DNA of 64,000 nt from Paracoccaceae bacterium (GCA_033344815.1 JAWPMR010000001.1:3520136-3584135); one strand, 5' to 3'; shown: positions 1 through 8,775, counted from the stretch's first letter. Notes: generated by a model from the letters alone, not told the origin. A program made the numbers and translations.

Positions 1-1290
1 GCATCCATGATGCTGATGATGATGACCGGACAGCGCGTGTTCGGGGCCATCGGCGGCGTGGCGGCGATCGCCGCCGTGCTGCTCTGGACGCCGGGCGGGG
101 TGAATATCCCATTTTCCTCTGCGATGAAGCTGATGAAATGGTATCCGCTGCTGACGCTACCGATGTTCATTTTCATGGGCTATGTGTTGTCGGAATCCAA
201 AATAGCCGATGACCTTTATAAGATGTTTCATGTCTGGATGGGCCCGGTATCGGGTGGCCTGGCGATTGGGACGATTGGCCTGATGGTTCTGGTTTCGGCG
301 ATGAACGGTCTGAGTGTGGCAGGCATGGCCATTGGTGCCACCATCGCGCTGCCCGAACTGCTGCGCAGGGGCTATGACAAGCGCATGGTAACGGGGGTGA
401 TACAGGCAGGATCGTCCTTAGGAATCCTTGTCCCGCCCTCAGTTGTCTTGGTGCTTTATGCGATGATCGCGCGCCAACCCGTTGGGCAGTTGTGGCTGGC
501 GGGCGTGGTGCCGGGCCTGATGATGGCGGCAGCGTTCATTTTGTATATCTACCTGCGTTGCAAGGCGAACCCGGCTTTGGGGCCAGTGTTGCCGCCGGAA
601 GAATACACCGTCCCACTGGGTGAAAAACTACGGTTGTTGCGGGCCGGTTTGTTGCCGGTTGTGATCTTCATGGCGATGATGGTGCCTTTTGTGAATGGCT
701 GGACGTCTCTGGTGGAAAGCTCGGCAATAGGGGCGATCACGGCCTTTGTCGCGGCGGTGCTCAAAGGGCGCATGAACCGTGAAGTGTTTGAAACTTCGGT
801 CCGCCAGACCTTGGCGATTTCCTGCATGTTCATGTGGATCATTCTGGCGGCCTTGGGTTTTGGCGCGGTTTTTGACGGGCTCGGTGCCGTCAAGGCAATC
901 GACACGCTTTTCACTGAACAATTGGGCCTCAATCCCTGGATGATCCTGATCCTGATGCAACTGAGCTTTTTGCTGATGGGGACGTTCCTGGATGACACCG
1001 CGATGCTGGTCATTGTCGCGCCGCTCTATGTGCCGCTGGTGGCGGCTCTTGGGTTTGATCTGATCTGGTACGGCGTGCTCTATACGATCACCACGCAGAT
1101 CGCCTATATGACTCCGCCTTTTGGCTATAACCTGTTTTTGATGCGCGCGATGGCCCCGCCCGAGATTACACTGCGCGATATATATACCTCGATCCTGCCT
1201 TTTGTGGGGGTCATGCTTGTGTGCCTCGCGCTGATCATGACCTTCCCGCAAATTGCCCTGTGGCTGCCGGAATACGTTTACGGAAAATAA
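1..1290 (+). CDS. TRAP transporter large permease, DctM type (5' end outside window)
   Basis: Large membrane subunit of a tripartite ATP-independent periplasmic transporter, which moves a solute delivered by the binding protein using an ion gradient. The reading frame is open to the left edge (codons Ala-Ser precede the first Met at 7), so the true start, perhaps 15-25 residues upstream, is not in the window. The visible 429 residues are almost wholly hydrophobic helices, with the family-like stretches 'GSSLGILVPPSVVLVLYA' near residue 140 and 'MGTFLDDTAMLVIVAPL' near 325. The binding-protein gene follows after 47 nt, and the small DctQ permease is presumably upstream. Family assignment is firm; the substrate is not evident from this subunit. 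Confidence 0.93.
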   Translation, partial: ASMMLMMMTGQRVFGAIGGVAAIAAVLLWTPGGVNIPFSSAMKLMKWYPLLTLPMFIFMGYVLSESKIADDLYKMFHVWMGPVSGGLAIGTIGLMVLVSAMNGLSVAGMAIGATIALPELLRRGYDKRMVTGVIQAGSSLGILVPPSVVLVLYAMIARQPVGQLWLAGVVPGLMMAAAFILYIYLRCKANPALGPVLPPEEYTVPLGEKLRLLRAGLLPVVIFMAMMVPFVNGWTSLVESSAIGAITAFVAAVLKGRMNREVFETSVRQTLAISCMFMWIILAALGFGAVFDGLGAVKAIDTLFTEQLGLNPWMILILMQLSFLLMGTFLDDTAMLVIVAPLYVPLVAALGFDLIWYGVLYTITTQIAYMTPPFGYNLFLMRAMAPPEITLRDIYTSILPFVGVMLVCLALIMTFPQIALWLPEYVYGK

Positions 1291-1337
1291 CCAAGACCCC
1301 GCAGAAGGGGGCGTTCATTTCAACAAGGAGAACCACC

Positions 1338-2372
1338 ATGACGACAAGACGTAAGTTCATCACCACCGCTGCCGCAGGGGCCGCTGCTGCGCCGCTGGCC
1401 GCCCCCGCACTCGCACAATCCACCATCAAATGGCGGATGCAGACCTATGCTGGCCCCGCGCTGGCCGAACATGTGATCAAGCCCGCCATCGACAGTTTTA
1501 ACAAGATCGCTGGCGACCGGATGCAGATCGAGCTGTTCTTTGCAGACCAGTTGGTGCCAACGGGCGAATTGTTCCGCGCCATGCAGAACGGTACCATCGA
1601 CGCGGTGCAATCGGATGATGATTCCATGGCCTCGCCCACGGATGTGACTGTATTCGGGGGGTACTTCCCCTTCGCATCACGCTATTCTTTGGACGTGCCG
1701 GTCCTGTTCAACCAATACGGTTTGAACGAAATCTGGGACGAAGAATACTCCAAGGTTGGCGTGAAACACATCTCTGCGGGCGCATGGGATCCTTGCCATT
1801 TCGCCACCAAGGACCCAATCAATAGTCTTGAAGACCTTAAGGGTAAGCGCGTCTTTACATTCCCGACTGCGGGTCGGTTCCTGACGCAGTTTGGCGTCGT
1901 GCCTGTAACTCTGCCATGGGAAGACATTGAAGTCGCCGTACAAACGGGTGAGCTTGACGGTATCGCCTGGTCGGGCATCACCGAAGATTACACGGTTGGA
2001 TGGGCTGATGTGACCAACTACTTCCTGACCAACAACATCTCCGGTGCCTGGGCGGGATCGTTCTTTGCCAATATGGAAAGCTACAACGCGCTGCCGCCGG
2101 ATTTGCAGGAGTTGCTCAAGGTCTGCATGGATCAGTCGCACTATTACCGTCAGTGGTGGTACTGGGGCGGTGAAGCTAATCTGCGCGTGAATGGTACAAA
2201 AATGTCATTGACCACGATTCCGGATGAAGAATGGCAGCAGGTTGAGGACGCGGCACTTGTGTTCTGGGACGAAATTGCCGCCGAAAGCCCAACCAAGGCA
2301 AAGGTTGTAGAGATCTTCAAGAAATACAACGCGGATATGGTGAAGGCTGGACGCCCTTACCGTTACGGCTAA
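1338..2372 (+). CDS. TRAP transporter substrate-binding protein, DctP family, Tat-exported
   Basis: Periplasmic receptor of the TRAP system. The ATG at 1338 is chosen over an upstream in-frame ATG at 1221 because AAGGAG lies at 1325-1330 and a twin-arginine signal (TRRKFITTAAAG, then an Ala-rich stretch ending ALAQS) begins there. The mature protein of about 315 residues has the DctP pattern: 'LKGKRVFTFP' near residue 170, then 'VAVQTGELDGIAWSG'. In many DctP proteins the first of these positions holds an Arg that clamps a carboxylate (LRVP or similar); here it reads Phe-Thr-Phe-Pro, so the ligand may not be a simple carboxylate. This is inference from memory of the family. Three downstream catabolic genes follow in the same direction. 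Confidence 0.92.
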   Translation: MTTRRKFITTAAAGAAAAPLAAPALAQSTIKWRMQTYAGPALAEHVIKPAIDSFNKIAGDRMQIELFFADQLVPTGELFRAMQNGTIDAVQSDDDSMASPTDVTVFGGYFPFASRYSLDVPVLFNQYGLNEIWDEEYSKVGVKHISAGAWDPCHFATKDPINSLEDLKGKRVFTFPTAGRFLTQFGVVPVTLPWEDIEVAVQTGELDGIAWSGITEDYTVGWADVTNYFLTNNISGAWAGSFFANMESYNALPPDLQELLKVCMDQSHYYRQWWYWGGEANLRVNGTKMSLTTIPDEEWQQVEDAALVFWDEIAAESPTKAKVVEIFKKYNADMVKAGRPYRYG

Positions 2373-2379
2373 ACTTGCA

Positions 2380-2399
2380 GGGGCGGCTTCGGTCGCCCC
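2380..2399 (+). promoter_or_regulatory. Stable UUCG-tetraloop hairpin between binding protein and ligase genes
   Basis: GGGGCGGC pairs with GTCGCCCC across a TTCG loop, giving eight pairs with one G-U. No T-tract follows, so it is not a typical terminator. Such hairpins directly behind a binding-protein gene commonly protect the upstream mRNA segment, raising binding protein over permease and enzymes. That role is inferred. Confidence 0.6.
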
Positions 2400-2425
2400 A
2401 ACCTCAATTTGGAACGGAATTCCTG

Positions 2426-3790
2426 ATGGCTGGCACGCTGAGTTTTGATCAACTGAAATCGCAGGTCGCGGAGGGTGCGGTCGACACCGTTCTGGTCTGC
2501 TTTGTCGACATGCAGGGGCGCCTGACCGGTAAACGCTTTCACGCCGCCAATTTCGTCGAGCATTCCTATGCAGAAACCCATTGCTGCAATTACCTGTTGG
2601 CTACGGACCTCGAAATGGCGACGCCAGAAGGTTATGCGACCACGTCTTGGGCCTCTGGGTATGGCGATTATGTGATGAAACCGGATCTTGAGACCATCCG
2701 CCCGGTGCCATGGCTGGAGGGAACGGCGATGGTGCTCTGTGATCTGCTGGATCATCGTACCCATGATCTGGTGCCACAAGCGCCGCGCACCATTTTGAAA
2801 CGCCAGATCGCGCGCCTTGAGGCGATGGGTCTGACGCCGATGATGGCAACGGAACTGGAATTCTTTCTGTTTGAGAAGAGCTTTGATGATATCCGCAAAA
2901 ACGGCTTCCGGGATCTGACCCCGATCAGCGGGTACAACGAGGATTATCACATCTTCCAGACCACCAAGGAAGAAGCCATCATGCGCCCGCTGCGCAACCA
3001 TCTATATGCGGCGGGCATCCCGGTTGAAAACACCAAGGGTGAGGCGGAGACCGGCCAAGAAGAGCTGAACATCCGTTACGCTGAGGCGCTGGCTTGTGCG
3101 GATCATCACTCTATCGCCAAACATGCGGTCAAGGAAATTGCTTGGCAGCACGGGCATGCAGCCAGCTTCCTGCCCAAATGGGCAGCGGATAAAGTCGGTA
3201 GTTCTTCGCACGTTCATCAATCCCTCTGGGAGGGGGACACGCCCGCGTTTTACAATGCCAAAGACAAGCTGGGCATGTCGGATGTGATGAAACACTACAT
3301 GGCCGGGCTGATTGCTTACGCGCCTGATTACACGTGTTTTCTGGCGCCCTACGTGAACAGCTACAAACGTTTCGCCAAGGGCACTTTTGCGCCGACAAAA
3401 ACCGTCTGGTCCGTGGATAATCGCACCGCTGGGTTCCGCCTGTGCGGTGACGGCACCAAGGGTGTGCGCGTAGAGTGCCGCATCGGCGGGTCCGATCTGA
3501 ACCCATACCTTGCGCAGGCCGCGATGCTGGCTGCCGGGATCAAAGGGATCGAGGACAAGATGGAACTCTCCGCCCCAACGCAAGGCGATGTTTACGAGGA
3601 CGCCAAGGCTGCGGATATTCCCCAAACGCTCAGGGCGGCCACGGAGACCTTGCGCGGGTCGAGCATGTTGCGCGAAGCGATGGGGGATGAGGTTGTGGAT
3701 CACTATACTCGTTGCGCCGAGTGGGAGCAGGAAGAATTTGACCGCGCGGTCACGGATTGGGAAATCGCGCGCGGTTTTGAAAGGGCATAA
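2426..3790 (+). CDS. Glutamine synthetase family protein, probable gamma-glutamylamide ligase
   Basis: 454-residue member of the glutamine synthetase superfamily, nearer to the GlnT/PuuA/IpuC-like ligases that join glutamate to an amine than to ammonium-assimilating GlnA. Seen: metal-binding 'ELEFFLF' near residue 148, 'EAETGQEELNIRY' near 210, 'SSSHVHQSLW' near 258, 'NSYKRF' near 312 and a C-terminal 'RIGGSDLNPYLAQAAM'. The ATG at 2426 is preferred to an in-frame ATG at 2375, which lies almost at the stop of the previous gene; a GGAACGGA-like site precedes 2426. The ALDH gene starts 2 nt after the stop, so the two are probably translated together. The amine substrate is unknown; the neighbouring dehydrogenases suggest an amino alcohol. 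Confidence 0.9.
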   Translation: MAGTLSFDQLKSQVAEGAVDTVLVCFVDMQGRLTGKRFHAANFVEHSYAETHCCNYLLATDLEMATPEGYATTSWASGYGDYVMKPDLETIRPVPWLEGTAMVLCDLLDHRTHDLVPQAPRTILKRQIARLEAMGLTPMMATELEFFLFEKSFDDIRKNGFRDLTPISGYNEDYHIFQTTKEEAIMRPLRNHLYAAGIPVENTKGEAETGQEELNIRYAEALACADHHSIAKHAVKEIAWQHGHAASFLPKWAADKVGSSSHVHQSLWEGDTPAFYNAKDKLGMSDVMKHYMAGLIAYAPDYTCFLAPYVNSYKRFAKGTFAPTKTVWSVDNRTAGFRLCGDGTKGVRVECRIGGSDLNPYLAQAAMLAAGIKGIEDKMELSAPTQGDVYEDAKAADIPQTLRAATETLRGSSMLREAMGDEVVDHYTRCAEWEQEEFDRAVTDWEIARGFERA

Positions 3791-3792
3791 AG

Positions 3793-5166
3793 ATGACAAT
3801 CACCTGTATTTCGCCGATCAACGGATCGGTCTATGCGACGCGTGCGACGCTCAATGAATTTGAGGCGGCTGAGGCCGTTGCAAAAGGGCGCGCGGCGCAG
3901 ATCATGTGGGCTGCGCGCCCCTTGAGCGAACGCATCGACATGGTGATGCAGGGCGTCGCCAACATCGGGGCCATGAACGACGAAATCGTGCCGGAACTGG
4001 CTTGGCAAATGGGTCGGCCTGTGCGGTACGGCGGCGAGTTTGGTGGATTTAACGAGCGCGCGCAGCATATGGCGCAGATCGCCGAAAGTGCGCTGTCTGA
4101 TATTGAGGTAGAGGACAGTGGTGATTTCCGCCGTGTGATCAAGCGTGTACCGCATGGGTTGGTGCTGGTCGTCGCACCTTGGAATTACCCCTATATGACC
4201 GCGATCAACACCGTTGCGCCTGCCTTGATTGCGGGCAACGCGGTGATGTTGAAACACGCCAGTCAAACACCGCTGGTGGGAGAACGGTTGGCGCAAGCCT
4301 TTGCAGATGCGGGCGTACCTGAAGGGGTGTTCCAGAACGTTTTCCTGGATCACCAGACAACGTCCGCCCTGATTGCGGATCGTGCCTTTGGGTTCGTGAA
4401 TTTTACCGGATCGGTGGGCGGTGGCCAGGCCATGGAAGCTGCCGCACAAGGCACGTTCACAGGGCTGGGACTGGAACTGGGCGGGAAGGACCCCGGCTAT
4501 GTGATGGAAGACGCGGATATCGATGCGGCGGTGGACACCTTGATTGATGGCGCGATGTTCAATTCCGGGCAATGCTGCTGTGGGATCGAGCGGATCTATG
4601 TGCTCGAGAGTCTTTTCGATGACTTCGTGGCCAAAGCTGTGAAGATCGTTGAAGGGTACAAACTCGGCAATCCCATGGACCCCGACACGACGCTTGGCCC
4701 GATGGCACAAGCCCGGTTTGCCGACATGGTACGTGGCCAAACGGCGGATGCGGTGGCGGCCGGGGCCAAGGCGCTGATTGATCCGGCACTGTTCCCCGAG
4801 GATGATGGCGCTTATCTGATGCCGCAGATCCTTGTGAATGTGGATCATACCATGCGGGTGATGCGTGAAGAGAGCTTCGGCCCTGTTGTTGGCATTATGG
4901 CCGTCAAGGATGACGCCGAGGCGATCCGCCTGATGAATGACAGCGATTATGGTTTGACCGCATCGCTCTGGACCAGGGATATTGCGCGCGCCGAAGCCAT
5001 TGGGGATGCCATTGAAACCGGTACTGTGTTCATGAACCGGGCCGATTATCTTGATCCGGGCTTGTGCTGGACCGGGTGCAAGGATACGGGCCGTGGGGGC
5101 GGATTGTCGGTGATCGGCTATCACAATCTGACGCGCCCTAAATCGTTTCATCTCAAAAAGGTCTGA
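3793..5166 (+). CDS. NAD(P)-dependent aldehyde dehydrogenase family protein
   Basis: 457-residue aldehyde dehydrogenase. The cofactor-site motif 'VVAPWNYPY' lies near residue 125, the general-base Glu is in 'LELGGKDPG' near 228, and the catalytic Cys is in 'SGQCCCGIERIYV' near 261, where three Cys stand in a row. 'EESFGPVVGI' near 360 is also typical. The gene starts 2 nt after the ligase stop and ends 4 nt before the iron alcohol dehydrogenase start. In context it probably oxidises a gamma-glutamyl-aminoaldehyde to the corresponding acid. The class is certain; the substrate is inferred. Confidence 0.93.
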   Translation: MTITCISPINGSVYATRATLNEFEAAEAVAKGRAAQIMWAARPLSERIDMVMQGVANIGAMNDEIVPELAWQMGRPVRYGGEFGGFNERAQHMAQIAESALSDIEVEDSGDFRRVIKRVPHGLVLVVAPWNYPYMTAINTVAPALIAGNAVMLKHASQTPLVGERLAQAFADAGVPEGVFQNVFLDHQTTSALIADRAFGFVNFTGSVGGGQAMEAAAQGTFTGLGLELGGKDPGYVMEDADIDAAVDTLIDGAMFNSGQCCCGIERIYVLESLFDDFVAKAVKIVEGYKLGNPMDPDTTLGPMAQARFADMVRGQTADAVAAGAKALIDPALFPEDDGAYLMPQILVNVDHTMRVMREESFGPVVGIMAVKDDAEAIRLMNDSDYGLTASLWTRDIARAEAIGDAIETGTVFMNRADYLDPGLCWTGCKDTGRGGGLSVIGYHNLTRPKSFHLKKV

Positions 5167-5170
5167 TCTG

Positions 5171-6334
5171 ATGTCTCTTATTGCAAATTGGTCCTATCCC
5201 ACGTCTGTGCGTTTCGGCGCGGGGCGAATTTCGGAAATCGGCGAGGCTTGTGCGGCCGCAGGGATCACCAAACCCTTGCTTGTCACTGACAAGGGGTTGG
5301 CGGACTTGCCCATCACTGGTGCAACGCTCGAACTCCTGACGGCCGCGGGTCTGCCGCGCGGGATCTTCTCGGACGTGGACCCGAACCCGACAGAAAAAAA
5401 CGTCGAAGAGGGCGTGAAGGCGTACCGCGAGGGCGGGCATGATGGGGTTGTGGCTTTTGGCGGCGGTTCTGGCCTCGATCTGGGGAAAATGATTGCCTTT
5501 ATGGCCGGACAAACCCGCCCGCTGTGGGATTTTGAGGACATCGGTGACTGGTGGACACGTGCGGATGCCGACGCCATCGCACCCATCGTGGCCGTGCCAA
5601 CCACCGCTGGAACGGGGTCCGAAGTGGGGCGCGCGAGCGTGATTACCAATTCAGAAACACATGAGAAAAAGATCATCTTCCATCCTAAATTGCTTCCCGC
5701 AGGGGTGATCTGTGATCCCGAACTGACCGTGGGCATGCCGAAAATGATCACGGCAGGCACTGGGATGGACGCCTTCGCGCATTGTCTGGAGGCTTATTGC
5801 TCACCGCATTATCATCCGATGTCACAAGGTATTGCGCTGGAAGGCATGCGCTTGGTCAAAGACAATTTGGTAAATGCCTATGAAGACGGTACAAACCTGA
5901 CGGCGCGCGCGCATATGATGTCTGCGGCTGCCATGGGTGCAACCGCGTTTCAAAAAGGTTTGGGTGCCATTCACGCCTTGTCCCACCCAATCGGCGCGGT
6001 GCACCACACGCATCATGGCACCACAAATGCGGTGGTGATGCAGCAGGTGCTGATGTTCAATCGCCCCAAGATCCGCAAACACCTTGCGCGCGCGGCCAAT
6101 TATCTCAGCATTTCGGGCGGATTTGATGGGTTTTACAATTTTGTCGGTGAGATCAACACGCAATTGGGCATCCCGAAAAACTTAACCGAGCTGGGTGTCA
6201 CAGATCCCGATATCGCGGCCCTTGTGGCCTCTGCCTTGCAGGATCCCAGTTGCGGCGGCAATCCGGTGAAGATGACAGAAAAGAATACTACAGATTTGCT
6301 GGAAAGCTGTTTTGAGCAACCTGCCAATGATTAG
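5171..6334 (+). CDS. Iron-containing alcohol dehydrogenase
   Basis: 387-residue group III (Fe-ADH) dehydrogenase. The nucleotide-binding stretch 'VVAFGGGSGLDLGK' lies near residue 98 and 'TTAGTGSEVGRASVIT' near 142. Metal-ligand regions are 'GMDAFAHCLEAYCSPHYHP' near 198 and 'HALSHPIGAVHHTHHGTTN' near 270. It is the last gene of the TRAP-ligase-ALDH-ADH cluster, and its stop overlaps by 4 nt the stop of the convergent TSUP gene. The likely role is oxidation of a primary alcohol group, possibly a gamma-glutamyl amino alcohol, feeding the neighbouring ALDH. Confidence 0.93.
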   Translation: MSLIANWSYPTSVRFGAGRISEIGEACAAAGITKPLLVTDKGLADLPITGATLELLTAAGLPRGIFSDVDPNPTEKNVEEGVKAYREGGHDGVVAFGGGSGLDLGKMIAFMAGQTRPLWDFEDIGDWWTRADADAIAPIVAVPTTAGTGSEVGRASVITNSETHEKKIIFHPKLLPAGVICDPELTVGMPKMITAGTGMDAFAHCLEAYCSPHYHPMSQGIALEGMRLVKDNLVNAYEDGTNLTARAHMMSAAAMGATAFQKGLGAIHALSHPIGAVHHTHHGTTNAVVMQQVLMFNRPKIRKHLARAANYLSISGGFDGFYNFVGEINTQLGIPKNLTELGVTDPDIAALVASALQDPSCGGNPVKMTEKNTTDLLESCFEQPAND

Positions 6335-7080
6335 GGATACCAAATCGCCCGGCGGATCAAGTTAAGCCCCATCAGTACGAAAACGATCAGAATGGCGTTA
6401 CGAAACGCCTGAACGGACAAGCGGTTTCTTAGCACTTCGCCCATGGAGAACCCGATCAATGTCGGGATCAGCATCAGGGCGGAGGCGCCGGCCAGAGGAC
6501 CTGTCATGAAGCCAAGCCGGACATAGGCGAGGCACAAAGGCACGCTGCCGACAAAAATCAAAAAGCCGGTGGCGCGGACAAATTCGTCCTTATCGACTTG
6601 TTTGGTGGCCAGATACATCGCCAGTGGCGCGCCCCAGCCCGCGGTCATCCCGCCGACGATACCTGCAAAGAGCCCAAAACCGATCTGGGCGGTTCGATCA
6701 TAGCGTGCGCGCAGAGGCGGTACGAGACCTTTCCAACTGACGGCGACGAACACCAGAATGACCACACCCAGAATGGCAAGGAGCGCCCGGTCGCCCGTGT
6801 TTCGAGTGGCAAAAGCGGTCAGCGTGACCCCTGCCAAAAGTACGATTGCGAACACCGCATACCTGCGCGCGGTACGGCGTAATTCACCTGCCCGCAACAC
6901 TTGCCACGCATTGGAGCCGATCATTGGAAACAAGACCAGTGCGATGGCCGTGCGCGGGTCCAGATATAATGTCATCAAAGCAATTGCTGCCGTGGGCATG
7001 CCGATGCCCGCAAGGCCTTTGACAGCGCCCGAAAAGAGAAAAGCAGCACCTGCCACAAGAAGAGTGGTTGTATAGTCCAA
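6331..7080 (-). CDS. Sulfite exporter TauE/SafE (TSUP) family membrane protein
   Basis: About 249-residue inner-membrane protein with eight or so hydrophobic segments and the TSUP pattern: 'GAVKGLAGIGMPT' in the first helix and the repeat 'GGMTAGWGAPLAMYL' in the middle. TSUP proteins export sulfite, sulfoacetate or other organosulfur anions, or import some. No ATG fits: candidate starts are TTG at 7080, directly before the first membrane helix with an AGGAC site upstream, or TTG at 7137, which adds 19 polar residues. The shorter form is chosen. A rhodanese gene is divergent 130 nt away, consistent with a sulfur-related role. Confidence 0.85.
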   Translation of the reverse strand: MDYTTTLLVAGAAFLFSGAVKGLAGIGMPTAAIALMTLYLDPRTAIALVLFPMIGSNAWQVLRAGELRRTARRYAVFAIVLLAGVTLTAFATRNTGDRALLAILGVVILVFVAVSWKGLVPPLRARYDRTAQIGFGLFAGIVGGMTAGWGAPLAMYLATKQVDKDEFVRATGFLIFVGSVPLCLAYVRLGFMTGPLAGASALMLIPTLIGFSMGEVLRNRLSVQAFRNAILIVFVLMGLNLIRRAIWYP

Positions 7081-7209
7081 AAGGCCCGTCCTGCGGTCGT
7101 GTTGGTTTTCATCCCCCGAAAGCAAGGGGTGTGTCAATCACATGCCGTTGCTGACAGGCGCGGGCTATGCCATTCTGATTTCGTAACATCACACAAGAAA
7201 GACATTGCC

Positions 7210-7611
7210 ATGCCCGCCTTGAAAAAGAACTCCGCCCAAATGGTTGCCGATGCGCGGGCACGGATCGAAGAGGTCGAGACACCAGATCTGATCGCGATGC
7301 TGGCAGACCCAAAGGTGGTTGTTGTGGACATCCGTGATGTGCGCGAGCGTCAGCGCAGTGGGTTTATCCCGGGCAGTTTCCATGCGCCGCGCGGGATGAT
7401 CGAGTTCTGGGTGGACCCGGACAGCCCATATTTCAAGGAAATCTTTGGGCAGGATAAAAAGTTCGTTTTCCATTGTGCATCGGGATGGCGATCCGCGCTG
7501 ACCACCGCGACACTGCAGGACATGGGATTTGAGGCTGCACACCTCAAAGAAGGTTTTTCCACATGGGAAAAACAAGGTGGACCTGTCGAATTCCCTGAGC
7601 CCAAAGACTAA
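7210..7611 (+). CDS. Rhodanese-like domain protein
   Basis: 133-residue single-domain sulfurtransferase fold. 'VVVVDIRDVRERQRSGFIPG' near residue 36 is the first rhodanese signature and 'HCASGWRSALTT' holds the active-site Cys at residue 89 with its six-residue loop. There is no signal peptide, so it should be cytoplasmic. The ATG at 7210 begins the conserved part, whereas an upstream in-frame ATG at 7099 lies within the divergent gene's leader. The stop is 3 nt from the convergent LacI-type gene. It may move sulfane sulfur in the same process as the divergent TSUP exporter, but nothing proves a link. Confidence 0.88.
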   Translation: MPALKKNSAQMVADARARIEEVETPDLIAMLADPKVVVVDIRDVRERQRSGFIPGSFHAPRGMIEFWVDPDSPYFKEIFGQDKKFVFHCASGWRSALTTATLQDMGFEAAHLKEGFSTWEKQGGPVEFPEPKD

Positions 7612-7613
7612 GG

Positions 7614-8684
7614 CTATCGGTACAGTGCTGTTGGCCCAGTGAACGACGGCCGGGGCAATCTGTCATTGTCGGTCTGAAGCCGGGTCGTTTGGCCGGGTTG
7701 TAATTCAAGCGGCAAAGTCGTGATCCGTTCAGTCGGAACGCCATTGATCCGTGCCAGCAATTGGCGTGCACCTGTGATCCCCATCAGACGTCGCAAAGTG
7801 CGCACTGTCGTCAGTTTGATCGGCAAGACAGACCCAAGATCCAGACCGTTAAAACCGACGACCCCAATGTCATCCGGGACCGACAGACCCTGCGCCTGAC
7901 AACACATCAATCCGCCAAAGGCCATGTGGTCATTCAGATAGCAGATGATATCTGGCGCGTGATCTGCCAGCAGGCTCTTGGTGCCCTCAAAGCCGGTCAC
8001 AAACGCATTTCCCAAGGGAGGTCGTGCGGCGATCACGGGGGCCGCACGTTGTTGGGAAAACACATGCCGGATCCCCTCCAGCCGGGCATCTGCGCGTTTG
8101 TCATGGCCGCGCGGGGTGCTTACAAATGCCGGGCGCTGATACCCTAGCGACACTGCGTGTTCCCCGATTAATTGACCCGCCATGAAGTGATCGATCCCCA
8201 CACAAATATCGATCGGATCGTCGGTGTGGTCCCAGATTTCCAAAACCGGAATAGGCGAAGCCCTGAGTAATTCGCGGGTTTCGGGATGGTGATCGGTGCC
8301 GGTCAGTATGATAGCCGCCGGTTGCCAGGACAAAAGTCTGCGCACCCAGTTCAGTTCGGTTTCGCTGTTGTATTCGGTGGTGTCGATAACGCTGGAATAC
8401 CCGGCGGTGTCGAATGTCTGGCGCATACCATTCAGGATCTCGGCAAAGACATCAGCAGCAAAGGTCGGCAGTGAGATGCCGATCAGGTTCGAGTTGGCCA
8501 CCGCCAGAGATCGCGCTGCGCTGTTGGGCATGTATTTCATTTGCCGGGCGATCTTCAGAATCTCCGCCCGTTTCTTTTCCGAAACCCCCTCTACACCGCG
8601 AATGGCGCGCGACACACTCATGATACTCACATCGGCCCGGCGTGCGACATCTTCGATTTTGCTGGGCTTTGAGGGGCGTGACAT
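7614..8684 (-). CDS. LacI-family transcriptional regulator
   Basis: 356-residue repressor-type protein. The N-terminal LacI helix-turn-helix 'IEDVARRADVSIMSVSRAIR' spans residues 10-29, with the hinge helix following at 'NSAARSLA'. A periplasmic-binding-protein-like sensor domain fills residues 65-335 ('IGISLPTFAADVFAEIL', 'GVVGFNGLDLGSVL'). It is divergent from the CUT1-type ABC operon, and a perfect 18-bp palindrome with a central CG lies between them. It most likely represses the importer in the absence of its sugar or polyol and also controls its own transcription. The GntR-like subfamily is only suggested by sequence flavour. Confidence 0.93.
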   Translation of the reverse strand: MSRPSKPSKIEDVARRADVSIMSVSRAIRGVEGVSEKKRAEILKIARQMKYMPNSAARSLAVANSNLIGISLPTFAADVFAEILNGMRQTFDTAGYSSVIDTTEYNSETELNWVRRLLSWQPAAIILTGTDHHPETRELLRASPIPVLEIWDHTDDPIDICVGIDHFMAGQLIGEHAVSLGYQRPAFVSTPRGHDKRADARLEGIRHVFSQQRAAPVIAARPPLGNAFVTGFEGTKSLLADHAPDIICYLNDHMAFGGLMCCQAQGLSVPDDIGVVGFNGLDLGSVLPIKLTTVRTLRRLMGITGARQLLARINGVPTERITTLPLELQPGQTTRLQTDNDRLPRPSFTGPTALYR

Positions 8685-8757
8685 AGGTATTCATGCTTTC
8701 TGTTGAGTCATTCAAGAGTTCGGATTAATTATTAATTTCAATGAGTAAACTGCAGGA

Positions 8758-8775
8758 TACGTTAACGTTAACGTA
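8758..8775. promoter_or_regulatory. LacI-type operator, perfect 18-bp palindrome
   Basis: TACGTTAACGTTAACGTA reads the same on both strands and has the central CG step that LacI-family hinge helices insert into. It sits 73 nt upstream of the lacI-type start and about 105 nt upstream of the ABC ATPase start, so one site could control both divergent units. Confidence 0.8.

Noticed and set aside
3703-5151. Long minus-strand ORF (482 codons) opposite the aldehyde dehydrogenase
   Set aside because: It is the antisense shadow of a gene with intact catalytic motifs; composition is Arg/His-rich and unlike a protein family.
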